A stretch of DNA of 64,000 nucleotides. It comes from Hippopus hippopus (Eukaryota; Mollusca; Bivalvia; Cardiida; Cardiidae). Within the stretch, counting starts at the first letter, position 1, and each line of letters opens with the position of its first letter. The notes under the pieces are model-generated. The model saw only the letters and a list, made by a program, of their open reading frames with translations. It was not told the origin of the DNA and ran no database searches. Location of the stretch: the NCBI GenBank assembly GCA_946811185.2, contig OX328113.1, forward strand, positions 23,411,521 through 23,475,520. Direction: 5' to 3'. The position numbers and the translations under genes are program-made. Below, piece after piece: positions 12,497-23,800 of the stretch.

Positions 12497-12721
12497 GCCT
12501 TTACCACACAATGTGGACTTTCAACGACCCTGGGAAGAAGCCTTTTGAAAAGACTGTGGGAAAAGGAGAAAATGCTGGTAACCAGCATTTTCTCCTTTTC
12601 CCACAATGTTTTCTTACCTATCAAAGAAAGATTGCACCATTTGAGCCACATCAAAATTGTTGTCTGCAAATGCTTTCAATTTGGACAGGGCTCAAATTTT
12701 GTCGTCTGGTAAAGTGTTTAA
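12493..12721 (-). mobile_element. F1 MITE
   Basis: Full length, middle member of the three-copy chain. Confidence 0.85.
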
Positions 12722-12945
12722 CTCTTTACCACACAATCCCGACTTTTAACGACTCTGAGAAAGAAGCCTTCTGAAAACATTGTGGGAAAAGGAGAAATGC
12801 TGGTTACCAGCATTTTCTCGTTTCCCCACAATGTTTTCTTCCCTTCCCAAAACAAATTTCAAATTTTCGGTCACTTTTATTTTGTCGTCTGCAAATGCTT
12901 TCAATTTGGACCAGTCTAAAATTTTGTCGTTTGGTAAAGAGTTAA
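12718..12945 (-). mobile_element. F1 MITE
   Basis: Full length, last member of the chain; one base lost from the left arm. Confidence 0.84.
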
Positions 12946-13017
12946 GACAAATCTCCCCATTTGAATAAGATTAGAATGCAACTGCTTTCAGTTTGGACAT
13001 GTCTAAGATCTTGTAGA

Positions 13018-13588
13018 GACTTAGCAGACAACATAATTTTTGACTTGTCAAATTCCAAAGCATTTGCAGAGGACAAATTGAATGTGGCTCAATTAGTCAA
13101 CTTCGACTCTGAAAAGCCGAGCCCTGGTAGCTCAGTCGGTAGTGTGCAGGACTTGAGAACACGGGGTCCAGGGTTCGATCCCTGGCTACGACCCCTGGCT
13201 CGGCCAATTTCTTTCCGAGGATTGATGATAAGTCATTGCGACAGGATTCATTCCTCTCCCACCGCTGACCATTGTCTCGACGATGATTACGTGGGAAAGC
13301 AGCCAGTGGCTTGGAAAGAAAATTGTGCGGAGTACTGGTAAAAGAGACTCCAGGAAAGCATGGATAGGTGCACTGGCCACCGCGATATAACTGAAATAAT
13401 GTTGAAAACGGCATTAAACACCATACAATCAATCAATCAATCAATCGACTCTGAAAGAGTATAAAACATTGTGGGGGGAAAAAGGATAAAATGCTGGTTA
13501 CCAGCACTTTCTTCTTTTTCCCAAAACATTTTCGAAAGGCTTTATCCTCAGGGTCGTTAAGACACAGGATTAATAGGTAAAGGGTTAA
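13018..13588 (+). mobile_element. F1 MITE interrupted by a SINE
   Basis: L half 13018-13114, then the SINE at 13115-13444, then the rest of the MITE from the duplicated target 13445-13456 to TTAA at 13585-13588. Confidence 0.82.
13115..13444 (+). mobile_element. tRNA-derived SINE, full length with target duplication
   Basis: Head resembles a tRNA: box A TAGCTCAGTCGG and box B GGTTCGATCCC, pol III promoter elements. Body includes AGGAAAGCATGGATAGGTGC and GTTGAAAACGGCATTAAACA; tail is (ATCA)n. Flanked by the 12-bp repeat TCGACTCTGAAA (13103-13114 and 13445-13456). Confidence 0.88.
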
Positions 13589-13740
13589 TATTTAACACTG
13601 ATATTTAACATTGTAAAATTATTACAGTAGAAGTCTTCCTCACACCTGATCCAGCCATTTAACGACATTCCATGAAAAAATAATTTTTTCACAAAAAACA
13701 ATTCCACATGGTTATTATTTTGTTTACTTCATACAGACTA

Positions 13741-13993
13741 TTAACTCTTTATCACACAATCCCAGTTTTTAATAATCCTGAGAAAGAAACCTTTTGAAAA
13801 CATTGTGGGAAAAGGAGAAAATGCTGGTAACCAGCATTTTCACCTTTTTGCACAATATTTTCAGCCCCCCCCCCCCCCAAAAAAAAAAAAAAAAAAAAAA
13901 AAATCAATTTTTGAGTCACAATTTTTTTTAAAACAACTGCAAATGCTTTCAATTTGAACTAGTCTAAAATTTTGTATTTTGGTATAAGGTTAA
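13741..13993 (-). mobile_element. F1 MITE with homopolymer run
   Basis: 253 bp; contains a C-run followed by an A-run at 13866-13903. Right TTAA is the left TTAA of an F3 copy. Confidence 0.8.
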
Positions 13994-14194
13994 ACCTTAA
14001 AGTGCTAAATAACCTCAATGGATATTTTCATTCTAAAATAAGGCCTAGATACTTGCAAATTAATGGCTTCCTTTTGTCTGTAGTGTTTTAGCAAAGCGGA
14101 CAGAATAGATCTAAGATCAGGCTACACGTTTTGTGCAGCCTGATCTTGATCTTGCAAAGGCAACTTTAGTTGTGAAAGGCACTTTAAGAGTTAA
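13990..14194. mobile_element. F3 hairpin element
   Basis: TTAA-bounded; core AGATCAGGCTACACG / GTGCAGCCTGATCTT. Family described at 31270. Confidence 0.7.
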
Positions 14195-14496
14195 AATTCT
14201 ATGCTTCGCAATAATCATCCAGGCTCCTCATTTAGACATTTTCAAATAATAGCAAAGTCATAGTGTCCGTAACGAACAATACGCAAGTGAGTAATGTAGA
14301 CAAAATGGGATCAGGCAAAACATTTCCTGTATCACTTTATAAAACAACTCCATGTTCATAATTAAGCCTGAAGCTGTTGAAAAAAAAAAAGAAAATTTCC
14401 AATGGATAGTAAAAAGCCAAAGACTGCAACTTCATTCTATTAATTTCTTTTCGATGGAAAATCTCACAGAATTAGATACTGTAGATCAAGAGATTT

Positions 14497-14672
14497 GTTA
14501 AAACAATGTGGGAAAGGGAGAAAATGCTGATGGCCAGTATTTTCTCCTCTTTGCACGATGCTTTCGGCCTTGTCAGAGACAAACCCCATCATCTGTGTCA
14601 TATCCAGTATTTTGTCTGCAAATGCTGTCAATTTGGATGCATATTGGATTTTTTGATTTGATAAAGGTTATA
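14497..14672 (-). mobile_element. F1 MITE, R end missing
   Basis: Starts in the palindrome; L end degenerate (TTTGATAAAGGTTATAA). Confidence 0.65.
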
Positions 14673-14694
14673 ACATTTTCATTATTTCATTTTC

Positions 14695-14945
14695 ATTACC
14701 AGTGCAGCTATCCATGCTTCTCTGGAGTTTCTTTACCAGTGCTTTGCTTAACTTTCTTGCCAAGCAACTTGCTACTTTCCCACATAAACATCTTTGATCC
14801 AATGTTGAGTGGTGAGAGAGGTATGAATCCTGTAGCATTGACTGACATCAATCCTCAGAAAGAATTTGGCCAGGCTTGGGAATCAAAGCAGCTACCCCTT
14901 GGTTAAAAGCCCTAGACAGTATTGACTAAGCTACTGGGCTTGGTA
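14695..14945 (-). mobile_element. SINE copy, same family as 13115
   Basis: Reverse orientation, diverged: CATGCTTCTCTGGAGTTTC, GAGAGAGGTATGAATCC and the tRNA-like head near 14890-14945. Confidence 0.65.
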
Positions 14946-15118
14946 AGATGGCAATTCAGGACAAGAGCAATTACTCAGTGATAACTAGAATCATGATAAT
15001 ATTCTGGGAAATGGAGAAATTGCCTGTTCTGGTTAGTTTCTTTATTCACTGTAATCTTTTTGAAAGCCATGAGCAACAACTGGATGAAAATAGTTTACTT
15101 GCAGGTAAGTGGTAAGTG

Positions 15119-15569
15119 TACGAAAGCCTACAAGGGTCAAAAAGGAAGTACAAATTCAATATTTATCGGGAAATTCAAATGCATGTCAATGAACTTATTG
15201 CACATACATGTAAACTGTTCTCATGTAATATTGATAAAGTGAAAAAAAATGTTACTGCGAGTTTTCGATTTGCGTTACTACGACTTTTAAACGTGTTACA
15301 ACATGTTTTAAAACATGATATTACGAGATTTTTTCACGTTAGTGTGACTTTCTTGTCATTATTACGTGTTAAAAATTCACATTATAACCAGATTTTTTGC
15401 GTTACCATGACTTTTAAACATTGTATTATGTGTTTTAAAACATGTTATTACGAGATTTTTCGCGTCAGTGCGACTTTTTTTGTTATTACGTGTTTAAAAT
15501 TCATGTTATTACTGGTATGTGTTTTTGAAAAACATTTTATCCTCATTTTGACCCTTGTAGGCTTTCGTA
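15119..15569. mobile_element. 451-bp element with 24-bp perfect inverted ends
   Basis: Left end TACGAAAGCCTACAAG...; right end is the exact complement. Interior has about two tandem units of ~125 bp with GTTATTACGAGATTTTTC and ACGTGTTAAAA motifs. Family not recognised; no TSD assigned. Confidence 0.72.
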
Positions 15570-15959
15570 TAAGTGTGTACATAACAAGATGTCTGTTTGT
15601 AAAACAGTCATGCTCCCCTACTGCCACATTGATACAGGAAGTGGCACAGTTCATAAACTGATATCAAAAGAATTGATTGGGAAATATCGATGTCACCTTT
15701 TGATTTATAGCCCACTTCAATTGTTAAACGTGATAATCTGTCAACAGTTCGCATAGTTATACGCACCGCCGTGTGTATACATACAAGATTGTAAACAGTC
15801 GCCGATACACAGACTGGGTTATCGATTTTCTCTTCGGCACGCGCATTCGACTTCCGCTTTTTCCAAGTCAACTTCGATGCTTACTATGTCCCCGATAATA
15901 TGCGAATAAAATGTTGGAGCCACAAGTTGAGCCACACATGATGATTTTAATTTTTTTTT

Positions 15960-16340
15960 TTAGCAAATTGCTCAAGTGGCAAATGGCAGCGCGGGCCCTG
16001 AATCATCTGGTGGTCACTGTGACCTTGACCTTTCACGGATTAACCTTAAAATCGATAGGGATCATTTACACTCCAAGATGAATATCTGTACAGAATTTGA
16101 AGGACCTAGGTCAATTCTGTGTCTAGTTATCATCTGGACAAGGTTAGGTCTAAATATCATTAAGTTGAAGGCCACTGTGACCTTGACCTTTGATAGATTA
16201 ATCTCAAAATTCATAGGGATCATCTGCACTCTGAGACAAATGTCTGTGCCAAATTTGACGAACCTAGGTCAATTCTGTGTCTAGTTATCATCCGGACAAG
16301 GTTTGGTCTACCGACGGACATTAGCAACATTGAAGGGGGG
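15960..16340 (+). repeat. Two tandem units of a ~155-bp satellite-like repeat
   Basis: CACTGTGACCTTGACCTTT starts near 16015 and 16169; GGTCAATTCTGTGTCTAGTT near 16107 and 16264, giving a 154-157 bp period. Period and motif recall the ~160-bp satellites of bivalves (BIV160 type); from memory. Confidence 0.7.
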
Positions 16341-16495
16341 CATAATTATGTGTGTTTGAAAAATTCTTTTCAATTCTGATTTCTAAAGACTATCAGATTT
16401 TTTTCTAATGAAGAGTGAAAAGAAGTTTTTCTGTGTTTAACCCATTTCCTCATGAAATAAAATTCTAGTAGATAAGTTTGAAAACATCCTTGTGT

Positions 16496-16676
16496 TATCT
16501 GAAGAAATTAAACATTAATTCTTTACCAGATGACAAAAAAAAAAATAGATTTGTCCAATTTAAAAGGATTTGCAGACATCAATTACATATGGCTCAGATG
16601 ACAGAACCTGTCTTTGAAAGGATGGAAAACAATGTGAAAAATGGGGCAAATGCTGTTTACCAGTTGACAAATTAAT
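16496..16676 (+). mobile_element. F1 MITE, degenerate
   Basis: L end recognisable; palindrome reduced. Confidence 0.6.
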
Positions 16677-16705
16677 TGGCTGAAATTCTTCTGGGTTGTT
16701 ATTAC

Positions 16706-16929
16706 AATTTACCATACAATCCAAAGTTTTAACAACCCTCATGGAAAAGGCTTTTGAAAACATTGTGGGAAAAGGAGAAAATGCTGGTAATCAGGATTTT
16801 CTCCTTTACCAACAATGTTTATTACTCGTTCGCAGACAAGTCTCATAATTTGAGTTGCATTCAGTTTGTCATTTGCCAGTGCTTTCAATGTAGACAAGAG
16901 CAGAATTTCATTGTTTGGTAAAGAGTTGA
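16706..16929 (-). mobile_element. F1 MITE
   Basis: Full length with mutated TTAA ends; possibly within the MTMR9 3' UTR. Confidence 0.76.
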
Positions 16930-16964
16930 AGAAAAACATGGCAACTTAACTCCGATTCCTGTTT

Positions 16965-16970
16965 TTTATT
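16965..16970 (-). terminator. Possible MTMR9 poly(A) signal
   Basis: AATAAA on the minus strand about 820 bases beyond the stop. A weaker ATTAAA lies near 17239-17244. The interval holds two F1 copies, so the 3' UTR would carry hairpin sequence if this site is used. Choice between signals is not decided by sequence. Confidence 0.3.
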
Positions 16971-17272
16971 GCACTAGCCCAAACGGGTACAAATAGTAGA
17001 TTTTCACAAATGTAACAAATACAAAGTAAAACAATTCAATAATAATAAATTACATACACTGGAATGCTTCAACAAAAATAGCAAAAAGCAAAAGAAAAAA
17101 ATTCACATTGCTGAATCATATGATCATGGATGTTTCAAGTCTTTTATGGGTCAGAATATCTTTTTACAAAATTGGACAGTATCGACCAGAGATCAGATGG
17201 CACTGAGCAGGCAATCTGATCTATATGTCTATACTGTTTTTAATCCTTCAGCAAAACAATCTCCTGATTAAA

Positions 17273-17300
17273 CCCCCCCCCCCCCAAAAAAAAAAAAAAA
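17273..17300. repeat. C-run followed by A-run
   Basis: Homopolymer junction like that at 13866-13903. Confidence 0.85.
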
Positions 17301-17412
17301 AGACAAGAGGTGCCAATACTTGGCTGCAAGTGCTTGAATTTCAGTGAGGCAAATTTACAGCAGACGACTTTGAAAAAATCTTTGTAAAACTAGAATAATC
17401 AACTGGAATTAC

Positions 17413-17640
17413 TTAAACCCTTTCCCAACGACAAATTTTAGACCATTCCGAATTGAAAGCATCTGCAGATGACAAATTTTAAAGTGGTACAAATGAACTT
17501 AAGTTTTTTGACAGGGTAGAAAAAATTGCGGAAAAAGGAGAAAATGCTGGTAAATAGCATTTTGTCCATTTCTCCCAATGTTTTCAAAAGGCCCCTTCCC
17601 AAGGGTCATGAAAACATGGGATTGTTCTGTAAAGGCTTAA
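17413..17640 (+). mobile_element. F1 MITE
   Basis: TTAA both ends; arms diverged at the centre. Confidence 0.78.
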
Positions 17641-17790
17641 AAAGTATGAAAACCTGTCCAAACACTGTAAAAAAAAAATGGTCAAATTGCCTATTAGAAA
17701 ATAATGGTCCATTGAAAGATTGAAAGACACATAAAAGAAAGTCATCTATGGGAAGTCATGTGATATATTACAGCCAAGCTTTAAAACATC

Positions 17791-17872
17791 TTATTCATTA
17801 ACTTCACCATCCAGGGTTGAAGGCAGTATCACACCTGCAGACAGGGCTTCTTTCTCTAAACTTGCCAGTTGT
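17791..17872 (-). CDS. MTMR9: MTMR9 coding exon 14 with stop
   Basis: Completes codon 534, then QLASLEKEALSAGVILPSTL and DGEVNE before TAA at 17793-17791. Acceptor tttacag. Ends the coiled coil and gives a short C-terminal tail of low conservation. Confidence 0.91.
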
Positions 17873-20800
17873 CTGTAAATAGATAATAAATAAAAGCATG
17901 AGACTAACCCGTTAAGTGCCTTTCATTCCTAAAGTTGCAGCCAGCGTAGATCAAGATAAGGCTGCCCAAAACATGCCTTCTGATCTTTGATGTACACTGT
18001 CTACTTTGCTGAAAGACACTAGACAAAAGCAACTATAAAATAACAAATTTCAGGGTCTTAATTTCTACAAAATTTGTCCTTTGGGTTTACTTGGTGTTTT
18101 AATCCTTCACTAAAAGGAGATAATGCTAGTAACCAGAATTTACTCCTTTTCCCCAAATGTTTTCTACCCTATCAAAGACAAATTCCATCATTTGAGCCAC
18201 ATTTAAATTGTCATCTGCAAATACTTTCAATTTGGACAAGTCTACAATTATTATTAGTTAAGAGTTAACCCTTTATCTGATGACAAAATCAAAAGCTTAT
18301 TCAAATTCCAAGCTTTGCAGACAACGAATTCAAATTTGCTCAAATGATGAAATGTGACTTTCAAAGGGTTGAAAACATTGTGGGAAAAGGAGAAAATGCT
18401 GTGTACCCCAATCTTTTCAAGGGTCATCTTCCTTAGGGTCATTAAAACTTTGGTGCAGTAAAGGATTAGAAGTATGTGATGATTATAGAAAAAGAAAAAG
18501 ATAATCAGTGATACTACTGACAATACTGTTGAGAGTTGATAAATCAATGTTAATAATGTGACAAATAGAAAACATTAATAATCAGTAAATAATTTACTAG
18601 TAAATATGTTTTCAAAAGCCTAAAGGAGGCATGAATCACAATATATCTCTGTGAAAATAAACTTCGTCTTTGCCAGACAAAATTTATTCAGTCTCATGCA
18701 TATTGAGACTGATTGTAGACAACAGGCTAAATATGGCCAAAATGGTAGGGTATTACTTTAAAAAGGTAGAAAACAGAGTAGCAAAAGGAGAAAATGCTGA
18801 TCATCAGCATTCTCTTCTTTTCCCACCATGCTCTCAGAAGCTGTCTTCCTCAGCCTCTAAAAAACACATTGGACTGTTTGGTAAAGGTTTGAAAAGAAAT
18901 GAACTATAGTCTGTGAAAAGGGGGCTTAATGCATCTGTGAAAAGTATCGACTCGGGTCAGCCTGCGCAGTGCGCGCAGGCTGACCTGGGCCAAACTTTCG
19001 CTATTGGTCAATTTTCTGTATGTCCAAGGCCCAGTGTACCTCATGATTAAGTCAATTATTAAAAAATCAGATAACTATGGATCTATATATATGTCATGGC
19101 TTGCTCGGTATCATACATCACTGAAATGCATTAAGCCCCCTTTTGCCAGAGCATGGCTAAAATGTTCTGAAAAATAAATACATAAAAATGCATCACAATG
19201 ACATCAATCATGCAATTTATGACTGATGATTGTACTGTCATACCTACCTGCGCAACTTTCCAACTTTTGATCGAAGTTCCTTGTCTGTCTCCCTAATTTT
19301 AAATATCTCTGTCCAGGCTTCTTTCTGTTTATTCTGATTGATCTGGCACCTTTGATAGAGTGAGCTCCATAAACTCTGTATGAGAATAATTATAATACAA
19401 GTTAACAAAATTTCAATATCAAATATAATTGAGCCATGCTCTGTGAAAACGGGGCTCAATGTATCTGCAAAAAGTATAGACCCAAGGCAGCCTGCGCAGT
19501 CCATGCAGGCTGACTTGGGTCTATAACTTTTCAGTCCAGTCCAGTTTAGTCCAGCTATTTTTTTATAGCTCAAAAACTGAAAAGAGGGTTTGCAACACTT
19601 AAATACCTATGTGTATGCAGTGGATCAAGAGTGTAATGCCCTTAACGTATAATATGCAAGTGGGTTATGTTACGAGAAAGGATATGGGATTAGATCAAAG
19701 ATACTTTTTGTTACTTTTAAGCATTAATTTATTCGCACCATTATGCCTTCGAGTTCTAAGCACAACCTTAACTCTTTACCAAACAGCGAAGTTTTGAGAC
19801 TCTCCCAAAATTAATTGAATACTACAAAATGAGCCTGACAAAAGGGGGCTTAATGCATCTCCGTGATCCATGGTACTAACTAAGCCATCACATACTTATG
19901 GATCCACAATATCCACTTTTTTTAACAACCAACTTAATCATGAGATAGACTGGTCCTTGGGCATACAGAAAATTGACCGATAGCAAAAAGTTTCGGCCCA
20001 GGTCTGCCTGCGAGGATTGCACAGGCTGACCTGGATCGATACTATTCGCAGATCTATTAAGCCCCCTTTTCACAGAGCATGGCTCAATTATATGTGGCTC
20101 AGATGATGAAAATTGTTTATGACAGAGAAGAACACACTGCAGGAAAAGGAAATATTCTGGCTACAAGCATTTTCTTCTTTTCCCACAATGTTTTCAAATG
20201 CCCTCTTCCAGAGGGTTGACAAAGGTCTGGATTGTGTGGTAAAGGGTTAATTATTTATTTATTTATACTATAATATTAAGATTAAGGTCCTACTACTTTT
20301 GTTAACATCGTAGATCAATATCAGCCTGCACAGAACATACAGTTTGGTATTGCATCTACACTGTCTGGTCTGCCATTTTGTCAAGCATACTGGCAAAAAT
20401 TGCCTTAACTCTTTACCAAACGACAAAATTTTAGACTAGTCCAAACTGAAAGCATTTTGCAGACGACAAAATGAAAGTTACTGAAAATTTGACTTTTTTT
20501 TTGGAAAGGGTCAAAAACATTGTGGGAAAAGGAGAAAATGCTGGTTACAAGCATTTTCTCCTTTTCCCACAATGTTTTCAAAAGGCTTCTTTCTCAGGGT
20601 CGTTAAAAGTAGGGATTGTGTGGTAAAGAGTTAAAACTGAAATGTTATTCTTTCCCTGGTTGTGAAATTCCATTCATTTAGCACTTCAAGAGATAAATAC
20701 CTGTCTTGATTTGGAGTGTGTAAAAACTCTAAAACCCTTCTTATGCATCTTTAGGTGGACAGATTGGGTGAATCCAGTGTAACCAAATGAAAATCATTTG

Positions 20801-23800
20801 ATTTGCAGGGGTATAAGTATGTACTGAGTATAGAAGATATATAAAAAGCAAGGACAATGTTAACTATAAGTAGCTTTTTCAATCAAAACATTTCAGTCTA
20901 ATGTGGCTACAGTCAAGAATATTCTGTATAAACTCTTTACCAAACAATCTAGAGTTTTAATGACCCAGAAGATGAAGGCTTTTGAAAACATTGTGGAAAT
21001 AGGATTAAATGCTCCTAACTAGTATTAACCCTACAATGTTTTCTTCCCTGCAAAATAAAAATATCTCAGTTTTTTATTCACTTTTACTTTGTTGTCTACA
21101 AATGCTTTCAGCTGAGACAAGTCTAAAATTCTGTCTTCAGGTAAAGAGATAAGGAAAAGGGGTCAGATCCTTACCAGACTCTGTGGGGCCACAGAGGGCC
21201 AGATCACAGCTGGGTTGGGGTCATACATGGGGTTGATATAGTTAGCCAGCACTTCAGGTCTGTTGATGTAGGACCTAGGGGCAGAAAGTTGACAGAAAAT
21301 TACTCAATTTGTAATCAAATTGGAATTTTATGAATGGATTTATACTCACCTGATGGAGTTACCTCCCATCTCCCCTAGGTATTTTGAGACGTACCATTGG
21401 GTTCATGTTTTCACTTTGAATAAACTGAGGTAAAGCGGGGTTTACATAAAGCGTCTCATGGAGGGTGTATTACAGACGCTTTATTATTTGTTTATTTTGC
21501 GGATTTGTGGACTTATGTGGGAATATAATCCTTATGTATGTTTCCATCAGGTGAGTATAAATCATGAAATGAAAATTGAATTTTCATTAAACCCTATGTC
21601 AAACCATTCTGTGCTTTAAGGATACATCCATACTGTCATACATTTTTCAGCCAGTTTTTAATCCATTTCATCTTTATTTCGTGCCGAGTGTTGCCCCTGA
21701 AGGCTGCTAAGTTGGATAGATTACAACCAATAGAAAATGCATTCATTTTCTGGAGGCCATGAAAGAAATCACTGTTGTGATGCTTATGGTTTTAAATCAA
21801 AGATTTTAGATATATACAGAATATTTTGCTGTAGTGACTTTCCTGGTGCTTGTATCTGACTCAAGCAGCGTGAGAAAATTTGATACTGAACGAGACCGAA
21901 GGTCGAGCGCGATGTCAAAATTTTCTTGTGCGGCACTACAGCATAATATTCCTTTTATTATACATGTATACCTAAAACTTTCAAATACAAAATATTTCAA
22001 ATTGATGACATTTTATTAAAAAACGGTACACGAAATAAAACAAATAATGGTGTATTAGCCAGTAACTTCATTTTTATGAATGGCGGATGAATATTACATC
22101 GTAAAATTTTGACCAATCAAATTGAAAATGAATAAAAAAATTTTCAGAGCGTGAGTTATGTCATAATTACGTCATCATACCATATTTGGAACCATATTTC
22201 ACAGTGTGTACATACATATTTTTTTTCTGTCCTGTATGGTATTTTATCCATGTCCGACGCATGTATTTGAGCCGGAAAATTTACTGGTATATAATAAATA
22301 TATTTATTCCTTATATCGGTATATATATATCAGTATATATCTGTGTTCACACAGCTGACTAAATTCTGAACCATTCTAACAATCTTACCTTTAACCCTTA
22401 GGCTGCTAAGCGCGACTCACTGACCTTTGCGGACAGTGTAGCTCAAGATCAGACTGCACAGAACGTGCAGTCTGATCTTGGATCTACACAGTCCAATAAG
22501 GACATATTATCCTCAAAAAATACTTTTGAAATATTAAAATTTGAGTTTTTACTATCGGCTTAAAAGTTTCATTTCATTTATTTAGCAGGATAAGGGTTAA
22601 TGACCACATAAATAAAGGCTTTCAAACACATTGAAAACATTCTGGGAAAAAGTAAAAATGCTGTCTACCAGCTCTCAATGTTTTCTACCTTTTTAAAGAC
22701 AGATTCCATAATTTGTGCAGCACTATTTGATAAGGGTTAAAACCCCACTCATTCTTCAGAATGTCCCCACGCATGCTCATTTTTCATGTAAAAGGATTAA
22801 AGAGGCATTAATGAAAATATGGGCTGATTTTTTTTTCACTAACTGTCTAAGGAGCACAAAAACATATTGAGACCCAGGTGTGATACTCAAAAAAGAAATG
22901 ATAAGAGGCCAGGTAACTTGACTCATGTTCAAAACTTCTTGTTAACTAATAGGTGAACCATTCATGGAGCACTGTTCTTTTGTTATCTTGTACTTAGTGT
23001 GATTATTACTGATCCATTTAACTTTTTACCAGACGACAAAATTTTAGCCTTGTCCAAATTGAAAGCATATGCAGATGACAATTTCTATGTGACTCAAATG
23101 GTTCCACTTTTCTTTTATAGGGTAGAAAACATGGTGGGAAAAGGAGAAAATGCTGGTTACAGCATTTTCTCCTTTTCCCACAAAGTTTTCTACCCTATCA
23201 AAGACAAATTGTGTCATTTGAACCACTATGAAATTGTCATGTGCAAATGCTTTCAATTTGGATAGGTCTAAAATTTTGCCGTGTGGTAAAGGGTTAAGCA
23301 AGTCTAGTAAACTTTTTACCAAATGCAAACTTTTACACTTGTCCAAACTTTAAGTATTTGCAGAAACCAAGATAAATGTGGCTCATACAATTGGATTTGT
23401 CTATGAAAGGATAGAAAACATTGTGGGAAAAGGAGAAAATGATGTACAACAGCACTTTTTTTTTCCAACAATGTTTTCAATATACTTTCTCCTTGGGGTC
23501 ATTAGCAATTAGAGAGGGATGAATCCTGTCACAATGACCACCAACAATCCTTGGAGAGAAATTAGCCAAGCTGGAGATTCAACCCAGCCACCTCCTGGTT
23601 TCAAGGCATGTACACTACTGACTGCGCAACAAGGCTCAATTAAAGGGCAAAAGAATTACAAGATAACAAGAATTACAGATATGCTGATTAAAAATAAATA
23701 GTAATAAGCACTTTAAACACCTACCATAGTGACACTGTCCTTCTGTCTAGACAGTTTTGCTTTCTCTCCATGTCATTGTTACACAAAAATGTTCCTGTAA

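Noticed and set aside
13120..13195. Possible functional tRNA gene
   Set aside because: Boxes A and B are present, but it continues into a SINE body with a repeat tail and target duplication; no clean cloverleaf with a free 3' end.
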